Below are positions 42,700-51,179 of a stretch of DNA of 64,000 nucleotides, one piece after another. The stretch covers positions 31,630 through 95,629 of the forward strand of contig JBQTIR010000041.1 of the NCBI GenBank assembly GCA_052387905.1, written 5' to 3'. The position numbers and the translations under genes were made by a program. This DNA is from JBQTII01 sp052387905 (GTDB lineage: Bacteria > Actinomycetota > Actinomycetes > Sporichthyales > Sporichthyaceae). Under the pieces are notes generated by a model. It did not search any database. It saw only the letters and a list, made by a program, of their open reading frames with translations, and was not told the origin of the DNA. Positions within the stretch are counted from its first letter, which is position 1. The number at the start of each line of letters is the position of its first letter.

Positions 42700-43121
42700 C
42701 AGCTGGCCCGTTCGACGGCGGCCGCGAGACCGGCCTGTGCGGTGACCTCGACGGCGGCAATCCGCCAGGCCTCGGCCAGCGGTGCGATCAGGTCGCCGAC
42801 GGCGTCGGTTCGCGCGGGGTCCCCGCTGAGGTTCGCCCGCACCAGCTCCGAGTGCAGGAAGCCGTAGAGCGAGGCCAAGGCCTCCGCCCCGGGCCAGGAA
42901 CCTACCCGCAGGCTCGAGGCCAGCTCGGCGACGATGTCCTGGGCGTGCAGCAACGCGGTGTGGGCACCGTCGCGGTCCCCGGCGCGCTGGGCGGCCGCGC
43001 CGCGGGTGAGGTCCAGCACGAGCCGGTCGTAGAGCATCGTGACCAGTCGGGCCGGAGACGCGGTCGCGATGGCGTCGTCGACGAAGCGCGCCCGGGCGGC
43101 GGCCTGCACGGCAGTGGTCAT
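42699..43121 (-). CDS. fliS: Flagellar export chaperone FliS
   Basis: A 140-residue four-helix protein with the FliS signature: IATASPARLVTMLYDRLVLD near the start, AHTALLHAQDIVAELASSL, and LYGFLHSELVRANLSGDPA. It binds the C-terminus of newly made flagellin and prevents early polymerisation. It lies between fliD and a small ORF, as in many flagellar operons. Confidence 0.92.
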   Translation of the reverse strand: MTTAVQAAARARFVDDAIATASPARLVTMLYDRLVLDLTRGAAAQRAGDRDGAHTALLHAQDIVAELASSLRVGSWPGAEALASLYGFLHSELVRANLSGDPARTDAVGDLIAPLAEAWRIAAVEVTAQAGLAAAVERAS

Positions 43122-43179
43122 GTCGAGCTCCCGGGGGCTGTGGGGGTGAGGAGTGCGTGGGTGATGATCTGAGGGGATG

Positions 43180-44499
43180 TCATGAGTTGGACCAGGTCGG
43201 CAGGGACGCGAGCTGGCCCGAGAGCCAGCTGGACTGCGATTTCAGGCCCGAGAGCGCGGTCTCCATGGCAGAGAACTGCCGCTGCAGCGCTGCCTTGCGC
43301 ATGGTGAGGCGCTGGTCCCAGCTCTCGATCCGCGTACCGAGGTCCTTGATGGTGGACTCGCGGCCCTGGATCGCCACCGTCAGGCTTCCCGAGGTGGCAT
43401 CGGTGGCCGCCGACGCTGTTGCCGCGAGCGCGCCGGCGACGCCGATGGACAGGGCCTGTGCACGCTCGGGATCGGTAGCCATCAGGGCGAGGAACTTCGC
43501 CCGGTCAAAGGTCAACTTGCCGTTGCGGTCCAGGGCCAGGCCGGCGTCTCCCACGGCGCCGGCATCCGGCACGACGGTGGAGGTGACTCCGAGGGTGGCG
43601 GCGGTGAGGGAACGCACGGTGGAGTCGCCGGTCAATGGCCCGCCGCGCTTGGCGACCGGGTCGTACGCGGACACTCGCGCAGCCTCGGACAGGGCGCTGT
43701 TGGCCGAACTGACCATGGCGGCCATCCGGTCCGCCAACGACTCCGGGGAGGCTTCCGCGATCACTGACACCCCGGATTCGACCTTGCTGACCGTGAACGA
43801 GGTGCCAGGTAGCACGTCGGTGAAGGTGTTGGTGGCCGAGGTGACCTCCAGCCCGCCGCCGAGGTCGATCTTGGCGTCGGTGCCCTGGCGCACCAGGGTC
43901 GTGGTGCCGAGTCCGTTGAGGGTGAAGACGTCGGCGGCGCCGGTGTCCTTCGCGGTGACCTGGATCCGGTAGGTCCCGGGTGCGACCTGGATCAGCGTCG
44001 CCTGCAGATTCAACGAGGCTCCGTTGACCGCGGTCGCGGTGTTGATCGCTCCGATGAGGCCGGCGGCGGAGTTGGTCGACGCGGTGATCGAGAAGGCCGC
44101 ACCGTCCTTTGTCCCGGTGAGCAGCGCCGGCCATGCCGGCACGAGCTCGTTGACATCGGCGAAGGTGGTGGTGGCCACGGAGTGGGCGAGGGCGAGCGCG
44201 GTGACCTCGAAGTCCAGGCGCCCGGCCAGCGCCTCGGGGCCGGCCGAAGCCTTGACCGCGGTCGAGGACGACGTCGCGGTCGCCGTCGTCCAGGTCTGCG
44301 GCTTGGCCAGGATGTCGGCTGCGGCCTTGAGCGAGGCATAACGGGTGTTGAGTCCCTGGAAGGCGCTGACCACCGTCTGTTGGACACTCACCTTGGACTT
44401 CAGCGCCGTCTGCGGCGCTGCCTCTGCGCTCATGAGCTGGTTGATCAGGGAACTGGTGTCCAGACCGCTGACCAGACCGTCGACTGACATGCCGACCAT
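43180..44499 (-). CDS. fliD: Flagellar hook-associated protein 2 (filament cap) FliD
   Basis: A 439-residue cap protein. The N-terminus (VDGLVSGLDTSSLINQLMSA) and the C-terminal coiled coil (LGTRIESWDQRLTMRKAALQ, then RQFSAMETALSGLKSQSSWL) are the conserved FliD_N and FliD_C ends. The middle is the variable, Ala/Thr-rich head. ATG at 44499 has GGGAGG 5 bases upstream and is preferred over 44490. Located downstream of the fliC terminator and upstream of fliS; read-through from fliC may drive it because no separate promoter is clear. Confidence 0.92.
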   Translation of the reverse strand: MVGMSVDGLVSGLDTSSLINQLMSAEAAPQTALKSKVSVQQTVVSAFQGLNTRYASLKAAADILAKPQTWTTATATSSSTAVKASAGPEALAGRLDFEVTALALAHSVATTTFADVNELVPAWPALLTGTKDGAAFSITASTNSAAGLIGAINTATAVNGASLNLQATLIQVAPGTYRIQVTAKDTGAADVFTLNGLGTTTLVRQGTDAKIDLGGGLEVTSATNTFTDVLPGTSFTVSKVESGVSVIAEASPESLADRMAAMVSSANSALSEAARVSAYDPVAKRGGPLTGDSTVRSLTAATLGVTSTVVPDAGAVGDAGLALDRNGKLTFDRAKFLALMATDPERAQALSIGVAGALAATASAATDATSGSLTVAIQGRESTIKDLGTRIESWDQRLTMRKAALQRQFSAMETALSGLKSQSSWLSGQLASLPTWSNS

Positions 44500-44558
44500 G
44501 AAGCCCTCCCTTAACCACACTGTCCGTGCTCGCTCGCCGGGCCGTCCGGGGGCTGAGT

Positions 44559-44600
44559 CGGCGGTGTCGGGAGAGGGGGTTACCTTTCCCGACACCGCCG
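44559..44600 (-). terminator. Terminator/attenuator between fliC and fliD
   Basis: A perfect 14-bp stem (CGGCGGTGTCGGGA/TCCCGACACCGCCG) with a 14-nt loop, 42 bases past the flagellin stop. It would leave much more fliC than fliD message, as expected from filament stoichiometry. Confidence 0.75.
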
Positions 44601-44641
44601 CGGCGGCTGGTCACCGGATGCGGGGCGGCGACCAGCCGGGA

Positions 44642-45856
44642 TCAGCCGCGCAGGAGCTGAAGGACGCCCTGCGGAGCGGAGTTGGCCTGCGCGAGCATCG
44701 CCGTGCCGGCCTGGGAGAGGATCTGGCTCCGGGTGAACTGGACCATTTCCGAGGCCATGTCGGTGTCGCGGATCCGGCTCTCCGACGCGGACAGGTTCTC
44801 CACCGCGACGTTGAGGTTGTTGATCGTGTGCTCGAACCGGTTCTGGTAGGCACCGAGCTGGGCGCGAGCGCTGGATACGTTCTTGATCGCGTTGTCCACG
44901 TTGTCGATCGCCGACCGCGCGTTGCTGGTGCTGCTCAGGCTGGACGAGGACACCCCGAGGCCGGCGCTGTCGAAGCCGGTCGCGGTGCCGAGGGTGGCCG
45001 CCGTGCCGCTCGTCGTGCCGGCGGTCAGGTCCAGGTCGGCCAGGATCGAGTTGCCGGCGCCGCTGGCGCTCACCGCGACCGACGAGCTGGCGCCCGTACT
45101 GGCCGAGGTGATCTCCAGAACGCCGCCGTTGAGTGCTGCGGTACCGCTGGCGCCCAGGGCGGTGTTGATGGCGGTGACCACGGTGGCCGCCGCGTCGCCG
45201 TCGGCGATGGTGACGTTGACCGCGGTGCCGCCGTCGACGGCGACGGTCAGCGTGCCACCGGTGGTGACCGCACCGGCGGCGCCGTTGCCGACGGCTGCGC
45301 CGGCCGTGGCCGCAGCCCCGGTGACGGCGGTGCCGAACGCGGCTGCGGTCAGGGCGACGTCGATCTGGTCGTCGGTGGTGTTGTTGGCGCCGACCTGGAA
45401 GTTACCGGAGTACCCGGTGGAGCCGGAGACGCCGACGTCGAGCAGCTTCTGCCCGCCGAAGGACGTGGTCTTGGCGATCCGGTCGAGCTCGCCCTGCAGC
45501 TGGGAGAACTCGGTCTGCGCCGCGGCCTGGGCCTTGGTGTCCTGTGAGCCACCGTTGGCGGCCTGCACCGAGAGGTCACGCATGCGCTGCAGGATCGAGG
45601 TGGTCTCGGTCAGGGCGCCTTCTGCGGTCTGCACGACCGAGATGGCGTCCTGGGAGTTGCGTACCGCGACCTTGAGACCGCCGATCTGCGAACGCAGGCC
45701 CTCGGAGATGCTCAGGCCTGACGCGTCGTCAGCAGCGCGGTTGATCCGGAAGCCACTGGACAGGCGCTCGAGTGACTTCTCCATCTGGCCCGACGTCACC
45801 GACAGGTTGCGGTAGGCGTTCATGGCGGCGATGTTCTGGTTGATGCGGAGTCCCAT
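44642..45856 (-). CDS. fliC: Flagellin
   Basis: A 404-residue filament subunit. The D0/D1 N-terminus (MGLRINQNIAAMNAYRNLSV, SLERLSSGFRINRAADDASG) and C-terminus (QNRFEHTINNLNVAVENLSA, then ASESRIRDTDMASEMVQFTR) are highly conserved. The centre (about 150-310) is a surface-exposed domain rich in Ala, Gly and Thr. Exported through the flagellar type III system with FliS help. A sigma-28 promoter and a leader with two CsrA-type hairpins precede it. Confidence 0.96.
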   Translation of the reverse strand: MGLRINQNIAAMNAYRNLSVTSGQMEKSLERLSSGFRINRAADDASGLSISEGLRSQIGGLKVAVRNSQDAISVVQTAEGALTETTSILQRMRDLSVQAANGGSQDTKAQAAAQTEFSQLQGELDRIAKTTSFGGQKLLDVGVSGSTGYSGNFQVGANNTTDDQIDVALTAAAFGTAVTGAAATAGAAVGNGAAGAVTTGGTLTVAVDGGTAVNVTIADGDAAATVVTAINTALGASGTAALNGGVLEITSASTGASSSVAVSASGAGNSILADLDLTAGTTSGTAATLGTATGFDSAGLGVSSSSLSSTSNARSAIDNVDNAIKNVSSARAQLGAYQNRFEHTINNLNVAVENLSASESRIRDTDMASEMVQFTRSQILSQAGTAMLAQANSAPQGVLQLLRG

Positions 45857-45861
45857 GATGG

Positions 45862-45906
45862 ATTCCTTTCCGAATGGGATCTGGCGTGGCGGGCCTTCCG
45901 TGGCCC
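45862..45906 (-). promoter_or_regulatory. Flagellin leader with two predicted CsrA-binding hairpins
   Basis: On the minus strand, GGGCC-ACGGAA-GGCCC (45906-45891) displays GGA in a 6-nt loop. ATTC-GGAAAG-GAAT (45875-45862) holds the ribosome-binding GGAAAGGA in its loop, close to the ATG at 45856. Paired GGA loops in a flagellin leader are the arrangement known for CsrA control of Bacillus hag. The first loop (ACGGAA) is the same as in the csrA leader hairpin at 50387-50400. Confidence 0.65.
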
Positions 45907-45918
45907 GTCACCGGAGCA

Positions 45919-45944
45919 ATCGGCGAGATTGCCGGTGAACTGAG
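45919..45944 (-). promoter_or_regulatory. Sigma-28 (FliA) promoter of fliC
   Basis: CTCAG-N15-GCCGATTG on the minus strand, close to the sigma-28 consensus TAAA-N15-GCCGATAA. Transcription would begin near 45910 and give a leader of about 54 nt that starts just before the CsrA hairpins. Confidence 0.75.
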
Positions 45945-45993
45945 GGGTTGACCGCAACAAACTTCGGCGCCGGCCAACGTGCGCGGGTGACGT

Positions 45994-46872
45994 TCAGCCG
46001 GTGCGAGCCTGCAACGGGCGCAGGTCGAGCGGGCGGGCATCCAGTCGTGCGCGATAGTCGCTGCGGGCGGCGACGGCGGCGTAGTAGGCCTGCTTGGTGC
46101 GTGCGGCACGTCCGTTGTCCGCAACGGTAGGCGGGTCCTGGGCACCGAGGGCACTGAGCAGGCCGCCGCGTAGTAGCGCCAGAGCCTCGGCGCGCATCTG
46201 CGAGACGCGGGACTCGCTGACCCCGAGTTCAGCCGCGGTCTCGGCCATGGGGCGCTCCTCGAAGTAATACTGCGTCACCACCTGGCGCAGCCGCTCCGGC
46301 AGCTCCAGGACACCGTCGTGCAGGTAGCCCAGTTGCTCGTGATCGATCAGGGCCTGCTCGGGCGATTCGGCAGCGGCCGGCGCGACGGCGTCGAGCACGT
46401 CGTTCTCGGCGAAGGAATCCAGCGAGAGCACGACCGCGCGGGCGACGTCGTGGCTGGCGGCGTTGAGCTCGGCCGGGTCGACACCGAGGGCCTCGGCGAT
46501 CTCGGCGGGAGTCGGGGTACGCCCGAGTGCAGCCGCCAGCTCTGCCGTCGCGGCCTCGCGGCGACGCTCCTTGGCCCGCACGCTGCGGCTGGCCCAGTCC
46601 GTCGAACGCAGTTCGTCGATCAGCGCGCCCCGGATCCGGATGCTGGCGAAGCGGTGGAACGGAACGCCGCGGCCGGCCTCGAAACTGCGCGCCGCGAAGG
46701 CGAGGGCGGCCAGACCGGCCGAGGTGAGGTCTGCGCGGTTGACGTGAGCGGGCACCTTGCCCAACATCTCCGAGACCAAATATCCGACGAGAGGAAGGTG
46801 CTCGCGGACCAGTGAGTCCTCGTGCACTGAGCGGGTATCAGGACCCGATCTGGAGTACGCAGTCTGTGTCAC
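45994..46872 (-). CDS. fliA: RNA polymerase sigma factor of the FliA/WhiG (sigma-28) family
   Basis: A 292-residue sigma factor with region 2 (VNRADLTSAGLAALAFAARS, FHRFASIRIRGALIDELRST then DWASRSVR), region 3 and region 4 (LPERLRQVVTQYYFEERPMA, ELGVSESRVSQMRAEALALL). It would read the CTCAR-N15-GCCGAT promoters of fliC, flgN and cheA. GTG at 46872 is chosen because conserved sequence begins shortly after; the ORF stays open to a GTG at 47013. The ribosome site is weak. No anti-sigma FlgM is seen nearby. Confidence 0.9.
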   Translation of the reverse strand: MTQTAYSRSGPDTRSVHEDSLVREHLPLVGYLVSEMLGKVPAHVNRADLTSAGLAALAFAARSFEAGRGVPFHRFASIRIRGALIDELRSTDWASRSVRAKERRREAATAELAAALGRTPTPAEIAEALGVDPAELNAASHDVARAVVLSLDSFAENDVLDAVAPAAAESPEQALIDHEQLGYLHDGVLELPERLRQVVTQYYFEERPMAETAAELGVSESRVSQMRAEALALLRGGLLSALGAQDPPTVADNGRAARTKQAYYAAVAARSDYRARLDARPLDLRPLQARTG

Positions 46873-47001
46873 GGGTCGGTCTTCGGCAGCGGGTGCGCCC
46901 GGCTGTACATGTGCTGGGTACGGGGCGGCGATGTCGCCCGAGGTTGTCCCGTTGGTCCTTCGAACTCGAGACCAAAGTCCCGAGCCCAAGGCGGCGAACA
47001 G

Positions 47002-47027
47002 CTCAGGCCGCACCGGGCACTGCCGAT
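47002..47027 (+). promoter_or_regulatory. Sigma-28 promoter of the flgN-flgK-flgL-fliW-csrA operon
   Basis: CTCAG (47002-47006), 15 bases, GCCGAT (47022-47027) then AC, nearly ideal. The leader would be about 65 nt. The rest of the 227-bp divergent region to fliA (46873-47099) holds no gene. Confidence 0.8.
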
Positions 47028-47099
47028 ACCAGGGTCAGGCCGAGTGCTGCGGCCGGCCAGCTGCGCACCGCAACGCCGTACACCTCAAGGAGGGTCGTC

Positions 47100-47597
47100 A
47101 TGGGTTTGGCCGAGGTCTCGACGATTCTCTGGCGCGAGCGCGAACTGCTGGAGTTGCTGCTGTTCAAGCTGGAGGAGGAGCAACTCGTGCTGTCTGCCGG
47201 TCGCACCCGGTGGTTGGCGCGGGCGACCAGTGAGGTGGAGATCGTGCTCGGGGAGATCCGCAAGACCGAACTCGCGCGCGCCACGGTCGTCGATGCCGCC
47301 GCCGCCGACCTGGGGCTGGGCCCCAACCCGAGTCTCGCCGCCCTGGCCGGCGCCTGCAGCGAGCCCTGGTCGGGAATCCTGCGCGAGCACCGCTTGACAT
47401 TTCACGCCTTGACCGCGGAGATCACTGCGCTGGCCGAGGCCAACCGGGGCCTGATCGCGGCGGGGCAGGCGGCGACCGCGGAGACCATTCGTGCGCTGGC
47501 GGAGCTGGGTGCCGCCGCCGAGCCGCCGACCTACACCATGCACGGCGCCTCGGCGGCCGGCGTCCCGCGAGCGCGGCTGATGGACGAAGCGTTGTGA
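47100..47597 (+). CDS. flgN: Flagellar chaperone FlgN
   Basis: A 165-residue helical protein with the FlgN pattern: EVSTILWRERELLELLLFKL then EEEQLVLSAGRTRWLARAT at the N-terminus and a C-terminal amphipathic helix. It binds FlgK and FlgL before export. AAGGAGGG lies 6-7 bases before the ATG at 47100. Its stop overlaps the flgK GTG (47594). The upstream in-frame extension is not coding. Confidence 0.87.
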   Translation: MGLAEVSTILWRERELLELLLFKLEEEQLVLSAGRTRWLARATSEVEIVLGEIRKTELARATVVDAAAADLGLGPNPSLAALAGACSEPWSGILREHRLTFHALTAEITALAEANRGLIAAGQAATAETIRALAELGAAAEPPTYTMHGASAAGVPRARLMDEAL

Positions 47598-48991
47598 GTA
47601 CCTTCTCCGGGTTGTCCGGCGCGCTGAGCGGGCTGCAGTCGGCACGTCGCGGCCTGGATGTCAGCGGGCAGAACATCTCCAACGCCAACACCACCGGCTA
47701 CACCCGCCAGCGGGTCGAGCTCGAGGCGGTCGGTCCGCCGGCGGTTCCCGCCTTGTGGTCCACCTACACCGGGGTCGGCGGCGGGGTCCGGGTCACCGAG
47801 GTTTCTCGTCTCGCCGATGCCTTCCTCACCGCGCGGGCACATACCGAACTCGGCAACCAGGCGCTGTTGGCCGGGCGCTCGGACACCCTGACCGCGATCG
47901 AGCGCAACCTCCCCGAACCGGGCGAGACCGGACTCGCCGCCTCAATGTCCTCGATGTGGTCGGCGTGGCACGACGTGACCAACCGGCCCGGGGACCTGGC
48001 CGCCCGCTCGGCGCTGCTCTCGCGCACCGCGACCCTGGCCGATGGAATCCGTTCGATCCACGGCGCCCTGGACGCGCAGTGGTCGGCCGGGCGCGAACAG
48101 CTCGTCGCGACCGTCGACGCGGTCAACGCCACCGCGGCCACCGTCGCCGAACTCAACGCCGCGATCGTGCGGAACACCCAGGCCGGCCTTGCGGTCAATG
48201 AGCTCGCCGATCAGCGCGATGTGTTGGTCACGCGGCTCGTGCAGCTGACCGGGGGAACGGCGCGCGCCGCCGCCGACGGCGCCGTCGATGTCTACCTCGG
48301 CGGGACCGCGCTGGTGCGTGCTCGCGACGTCATGACGCTGGCGGTCTCCGGCGCCCCGCGGATGGCCGACTTCCGCGCCGGGCTCGCCCCGGCGGTGACG
48401 GTGAGCTGGGCCGCCACGGGCGATGTACCGACCCTCGGCGGCGACCTTGGGTCCCGCATCGAAGCGCTGGGGACCACGATCGGATCCTTCGCGGACTCCC
48501 TCGACGCCGTCGTCGCGACCTTGCGCGACAGCGTCAACACCGCGCACGCCGCCGGTTACGACCTGGACGGCAATCCCGGCGCCCTGATGTTCGACCCGGG
48601 CGCCACCGCCGCGGACATCACCGCCCTGATCACCGATCCACGCAAGGTGGCCGCGGCCGCGCAGGCACCGGTCCTGGGCGTTCCCTCGCTCGACGGCGGG
48701 AACGCGGCGGCGATGGCGGAACTGCCGAACGCGATCGGTTCGGCGGAGCAGGTCTACCGCCAGCTCGTCGTCGGCCTGGGTGCGGCCACCCAGACGGCCG
48801 AGCGACGCCTGGCCATCCAGTCCACCGTGGCCTCGGCTGCCGAGGCCGCCCGTGAGGCGTCCGCTGGGGTCAACATCGACGAGGAGATGGTGTCGTTGCT
48901 CGGTTTCCAGCGTGCGTACGAGGCCTCGGCCCGGGTGATCTCCACGATCGACGAAGCCCTCGACGTGTTGATCAACCGGATGGCGCGATGA
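47594..48991 (+). CDS. flgK: Flagellar hook-associated protein 1 FlgK
   Basis: A 465-residue hook-filament junction protein. N-terminal GLDVSGQNISNANTTGYTRQ and C-terminal GVNIDEEMVSLLGFQRAYEA and ARVISTIDEALDVLINRM are diagnostic. The middle is shorter than in enterobacterial FlgK (about 550). GTG start overlaps flgN; stop overlaps flgL (ATGA). Under the sigma-28 promoter at 47002. Confidence 0.94.
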   Translation: MSTFSGLSGALSGLQSARRGLDVSGQNISNANTTGYTRQRVELEAVGPPAVPALWSTYTGVGGGVRVTEVSRLADAFLTARAHTELGNQALLAGRSDTLTAIERNLPEPGETGLAASMSSMWSAWHDVTNRPGDLAARSALLSRTATLADGIRSIHGALDAQWSAGREQLVATVDAVNATAATVAELNAAIVRNTQAGLAVNELADQRDVLVTRLVQLTGGTARAAADGAVDVYLGGTALVRARDVMTLAVSGAPRMADFRAGLAPAVTVSWAATGDVPTLGGDLGSRIEALGTTIGSFADSLDAVVATLRDSVNTAHAAGYDLDGNPGALMFDPGATAADITALITDPRKVAAAAQAPVLGVPSLDGGNAAAMAELPNAIGSAEQVYRQLVVGLGAATQTAERRLAIQSTVASAAEAAREASAGVNIDEEMVSLLGFQRAYEASARVISTIDEALDVLINRMAR

Positions 48992-49884
48992 GTGAGATGC
49001 GCGTTACCCAACGCTCGATCGCCGACCGCACGCTGGCCGGCCTGCAGGCCAACCTCGGTCGGGTCGCCGGGTTGCAACACCAACTCTCCAGCGGCCGACT
49101 GATCGCCAAGCCCTCGGACTCCCCGACCGGCACGGTGGCGGCCATGCAGATCCGCAGCGACATCCGGTCCAACGAGTCCTGGTCGCGCAACGCCTCCGAC
49201 GGCATCGGGTGGCTGGGCACGATCGACCAGGCGCTGACCAGCTCGATGGACTCGGTGCGCCGGGTCCGCGACCTGACGCTGACGGGCTTGAACTCCGGGG
49301 CCACCGGACCGCAAGCGCGCGAGGCCCTCGCCGCCGAGGTCGACCAGCTGTACAACGGTCTGCTCGGGCTGGCCAACACTCGCTACCTGGACCGGCCGGT
49401 CTTCGGTGGTCCGGTCAACGGCTCGCAGGCCTACGACGCCGGTGCGCTCTACCTGGGCCCGGCCACCACCGTGCCGATCCACAGGACCGTCGGAGCCGGT
49501 GCGCTCGTGCGCGTGGACCAGAGCGGCCCGGAGGTCTTCGGCCCGACGGGCGGTGATCTGTTCGCGGTACTGCGCGACATCTCGGTGAACCTGCGGGCGG
49601 GCAACACCACAGCGCTGCAGAGCGACCTGGGTGATCTGGACGTGGCGATGAACCGGATCACGGGCAAGCTCGCGGAGGTCGGCGCCGGCTACAACCGGCT
49701 GGAGCAGATGCGAGCGAGCGCCCAGGACAAGGTCCTCGCCCTGCGCTCCGCGCTGGCCGAGATCGAGGACATCGACCTGCCCAAGACGATCGTGGAACTG
49801 GAGCTGGCTCAGGTGGCACAGAACGCGGCGCTCGCGGCGACCCAACGGGTGATCACGCCCTCGCTCGTGGATTTCCTGCGATGA
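48988..49884 (+). CDS. flgL: Flagellar hook-associated protein 3 FlgL
   Basis: A 298-residue flagellin-like junction protein with VTQRSIADRTLAGLQANLGR, LQHQLSSGRLIAKPSDSPTG and the C-terminal pattern LPKTIVELELAQVAQNAALA then ATQRVITPSLVDFL. It joins FlgK to the filament. Overlaps flgK at its start and fliW at its stop (ATGA). Confidence 0.93.
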   Translation: MSEMRVTQRSIADRTLAGLQANLGRVAGLQHQLSSGRLIAKPSDSPTGTVAAMQIRSDIRSNESWSRNASDGIGWLGTIDQALTSSMDSVRRVRDLTLTGLNSGATGPQAREALAAEVDQLYNGLLGLANTRYLDRPVFGGPVNGSQAYDAGALYLGPATTVPIHRTVGAGALVRVDQSGPEVFGPTGGDLFAVLRDISVNLRAGNTTALQSDLGDLDVAMNRITGKLAEVGAGYNRLEQMRASAQDKVLALRSALAEIEDIDLPKTIVELELAQVAQNAALAATQRVITPSLVDFLR

Positions 49885-50339
49885 GCGAGGTAATCAACAT
49901 GGTCATCGCCCGACCCGAGGTACCCGCACCACGGGTCGCACCCGAGGGCGAGTTGCCGCTGCTGGAGTTCGTCACCCCGCTGGCCGGTTTCTCCGCACAC
50001 CGCAGGTTCGTGCTCGCCGAGCTGGAGCCGGCGGGCGGCCCGCTGCATGCGCTGCGCTCGGTCGAGGATCCGGCGCTGCGTTTCCTGGTCGTCCCGCCGG
50101 GGTTGTTCTTCCCGGATTACGTCCCGGAGATCTCCGACGCCGACGCGCAGCAGCTCGGTCTCACGGACGCTAGCGATGCTCTGCTCCTGGTCATCGTCAC
50201 CTCCGGCGCCACGGTCGCCGAGGCCACCGCCAACCTGCTCGCCCCGGTTGTGGTCAACGTGGCCAATCGCCGCGCTGCCCAGGTGATGGTTGCCGACGCC
50301 GCGATGCCGCTGCAGGCCCTGCTTCGTCCGCCGGGCTGA
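49881..50339 (+). CDS. fliW: Flagellar assembly factor FliW, CsrA antagonist
   Basis: A 152-residue beta-rich protein that has the FliW pattern of about 130-150 residues: LLEFVTPLAGFSAHRRFVLA, DPALRFLVVPPGLFFPDYVP, LLLVIVTSGATVAEATANLL, APVVVNVANRRAAQVMV. In Bacillus and Campylobacter FliW binds either flagellin or CsrA, releasing CsrA when flagellin is exported. Directly upstream of csrA in one operon supports this partner switch here. Confidence 0.92.
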   Translation: MSEVINMVIARPEVPAPRVAPEGELPLLEFVTPLAGFSAHRRFVLAELEPAGGPLHALRSVEDPALRFLVVPPGLFFPDYVPEISDADAQQLGLTDASDALLLVIVTSGATVAEATANLLAPVVVNVANRRAAQVMVADAAMPLQALLRPPG

Positions 50340-50386
50340 CCTGGGCCTTTATGCTCATGGGCGGCTGCGCACCAGGTGGCAGCGCG

Positions 50387-50400
50387 TCCCACGGAAGGGG
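50387..50400 (+). promoter_or_regulatory. Predicted CsrA-binding hairpin overlapping the csrA ribosome site
   Basis: TCCC-ACGGAA-GGGG folds a hairpin with GGA in the loop. Its right arm is the csrA Shine-Dalgarno, six bases before the GTG at 50407. The loop is identical to the fliC leader hairpin loop, suggesting autorepression. Confidence 0.6.
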
Positions 50401-50406
50401 TCCAGC

Positions 50407-50652
50407 GTGCTCGTTCTCAGCCGCTCCGAGGGCGAGAGCATCGTCATCGGGGACGACATCGTCGTGCGTGTTCTTGAGGTGCGCGGGGATGTCGTCCGTC
50501 TCGGCATCGATGCCCCGCGCTCGGTGAAGGTCCACCGCGAAGAGGTCTACCGGGCGCTGGAAGAGGCCAACCGGGCCGCCGCCGGCACTGATGCGAGCTC
50601 CGACGCCGACCTCGCCGCCGGTCTGCTCGCACCGAAGCCCGCCGAGGAGTAG
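50407..50652 (+). CDS. csrA: Carbon storage/translation regulator CsrA
   Basis: An 81-residue RNA-binding dimer. LVLSRSEGESIVIGDDIVVR, VRLGIDAPRSVKVHREEVY include the conserved Arg/Glu positions and the C-terminal RNA-contact Arg. The tail is about 20 residues longer than in E. coli CsrA. GTG at 50407 with GGAAGGGG upstream. Last gene of the flgN operon and convergent with the chemotaxis operon. Confidence 0.94.
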   Translation: MLVLSRSEGESIVIGDDIVVRVLEVRGDVVRLGIDAPRSVKVHREEVYRALEEANRAAAGTDASSDADLAAGLLAPKPAEE

Positions 50653-50677
50653 TGCCGCGGCGTCCCGGTGCAGTCGT

Positions 50678-51166
50678 TCAGAAGGCCTTGCGGACGATCG
50701 AGAAGGCGCCGGCGCCGTAGCCGGCAATGGTGACCGTCAGGTCCAGGCGGTGGCCGAAGCCGCGCAGCAGCTCGGAGACGTCGGGGGCCGGGAGCTGCTC
50801 CGGGGCGGTGGTCCCGTAGAGCCGAAGATGCGAGGCGCCGTCGTGGTTGAGCAGCGCGGCGGCGATGTTCAGCACCTCGGCGAAGTTCTCCCACATCGAC
50901 GGCGTGATCAGGCCCTCCTCGATCGCGCCGTCGGCGGTACCGACCGGGATCAGCCCCAGGGCCGCTCCCGCATAGGCGACGAGGGGTACGTCGGCGGCCG
51001 CGGCCGCGGCGAGGGTCAGGTTGTCCTCGACGTAGGTGCCGACCGCGGCGCGCACGTCCGGGGTCGGGACCACAGGCCTGCCGGGGGCGACGGTGACGTC
51101 GCGGCCGAGCAGCCCGGTGAACAGGTCGCGGACATCTTTCGGGCTGGGCAGCAGCACAGTGCTCAT
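50678..51166 (-). CDS. CheX/CheC-family protein (CheY-P phosphatase-like)
   Basis: A 162-residue protein with VAYAGAALGLIPVGTADGAI and the phosphatase-type E-x2-N segment WENFAEVLNIAAALLNHDGA. A second E-x2-N motif of CheC is not evident, so CheX-like is likelier. It would remove phosphate from CheY-P. Last gene of the chemotaxis operon, 13 bp after the second cheY. Confidence 0.75.
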   Translation of the reverse strand: MSTVLLPSPKDVRDLFTGLLGRDVTVAPGRPVVPTPDVRAAVGTYVEDNLTLAAAAAADVPLVAYAGAALGLIPVGTADGAIEEGLITPSMWENFAEVLNIAAALLNHDGASHLRLYGTTAPEQLPAPDVSELLRGFGHRLDLTVTIAGYGAGAFSIVRKAF

Positions 51167-51179
51167 CGCGCGATTGCTC

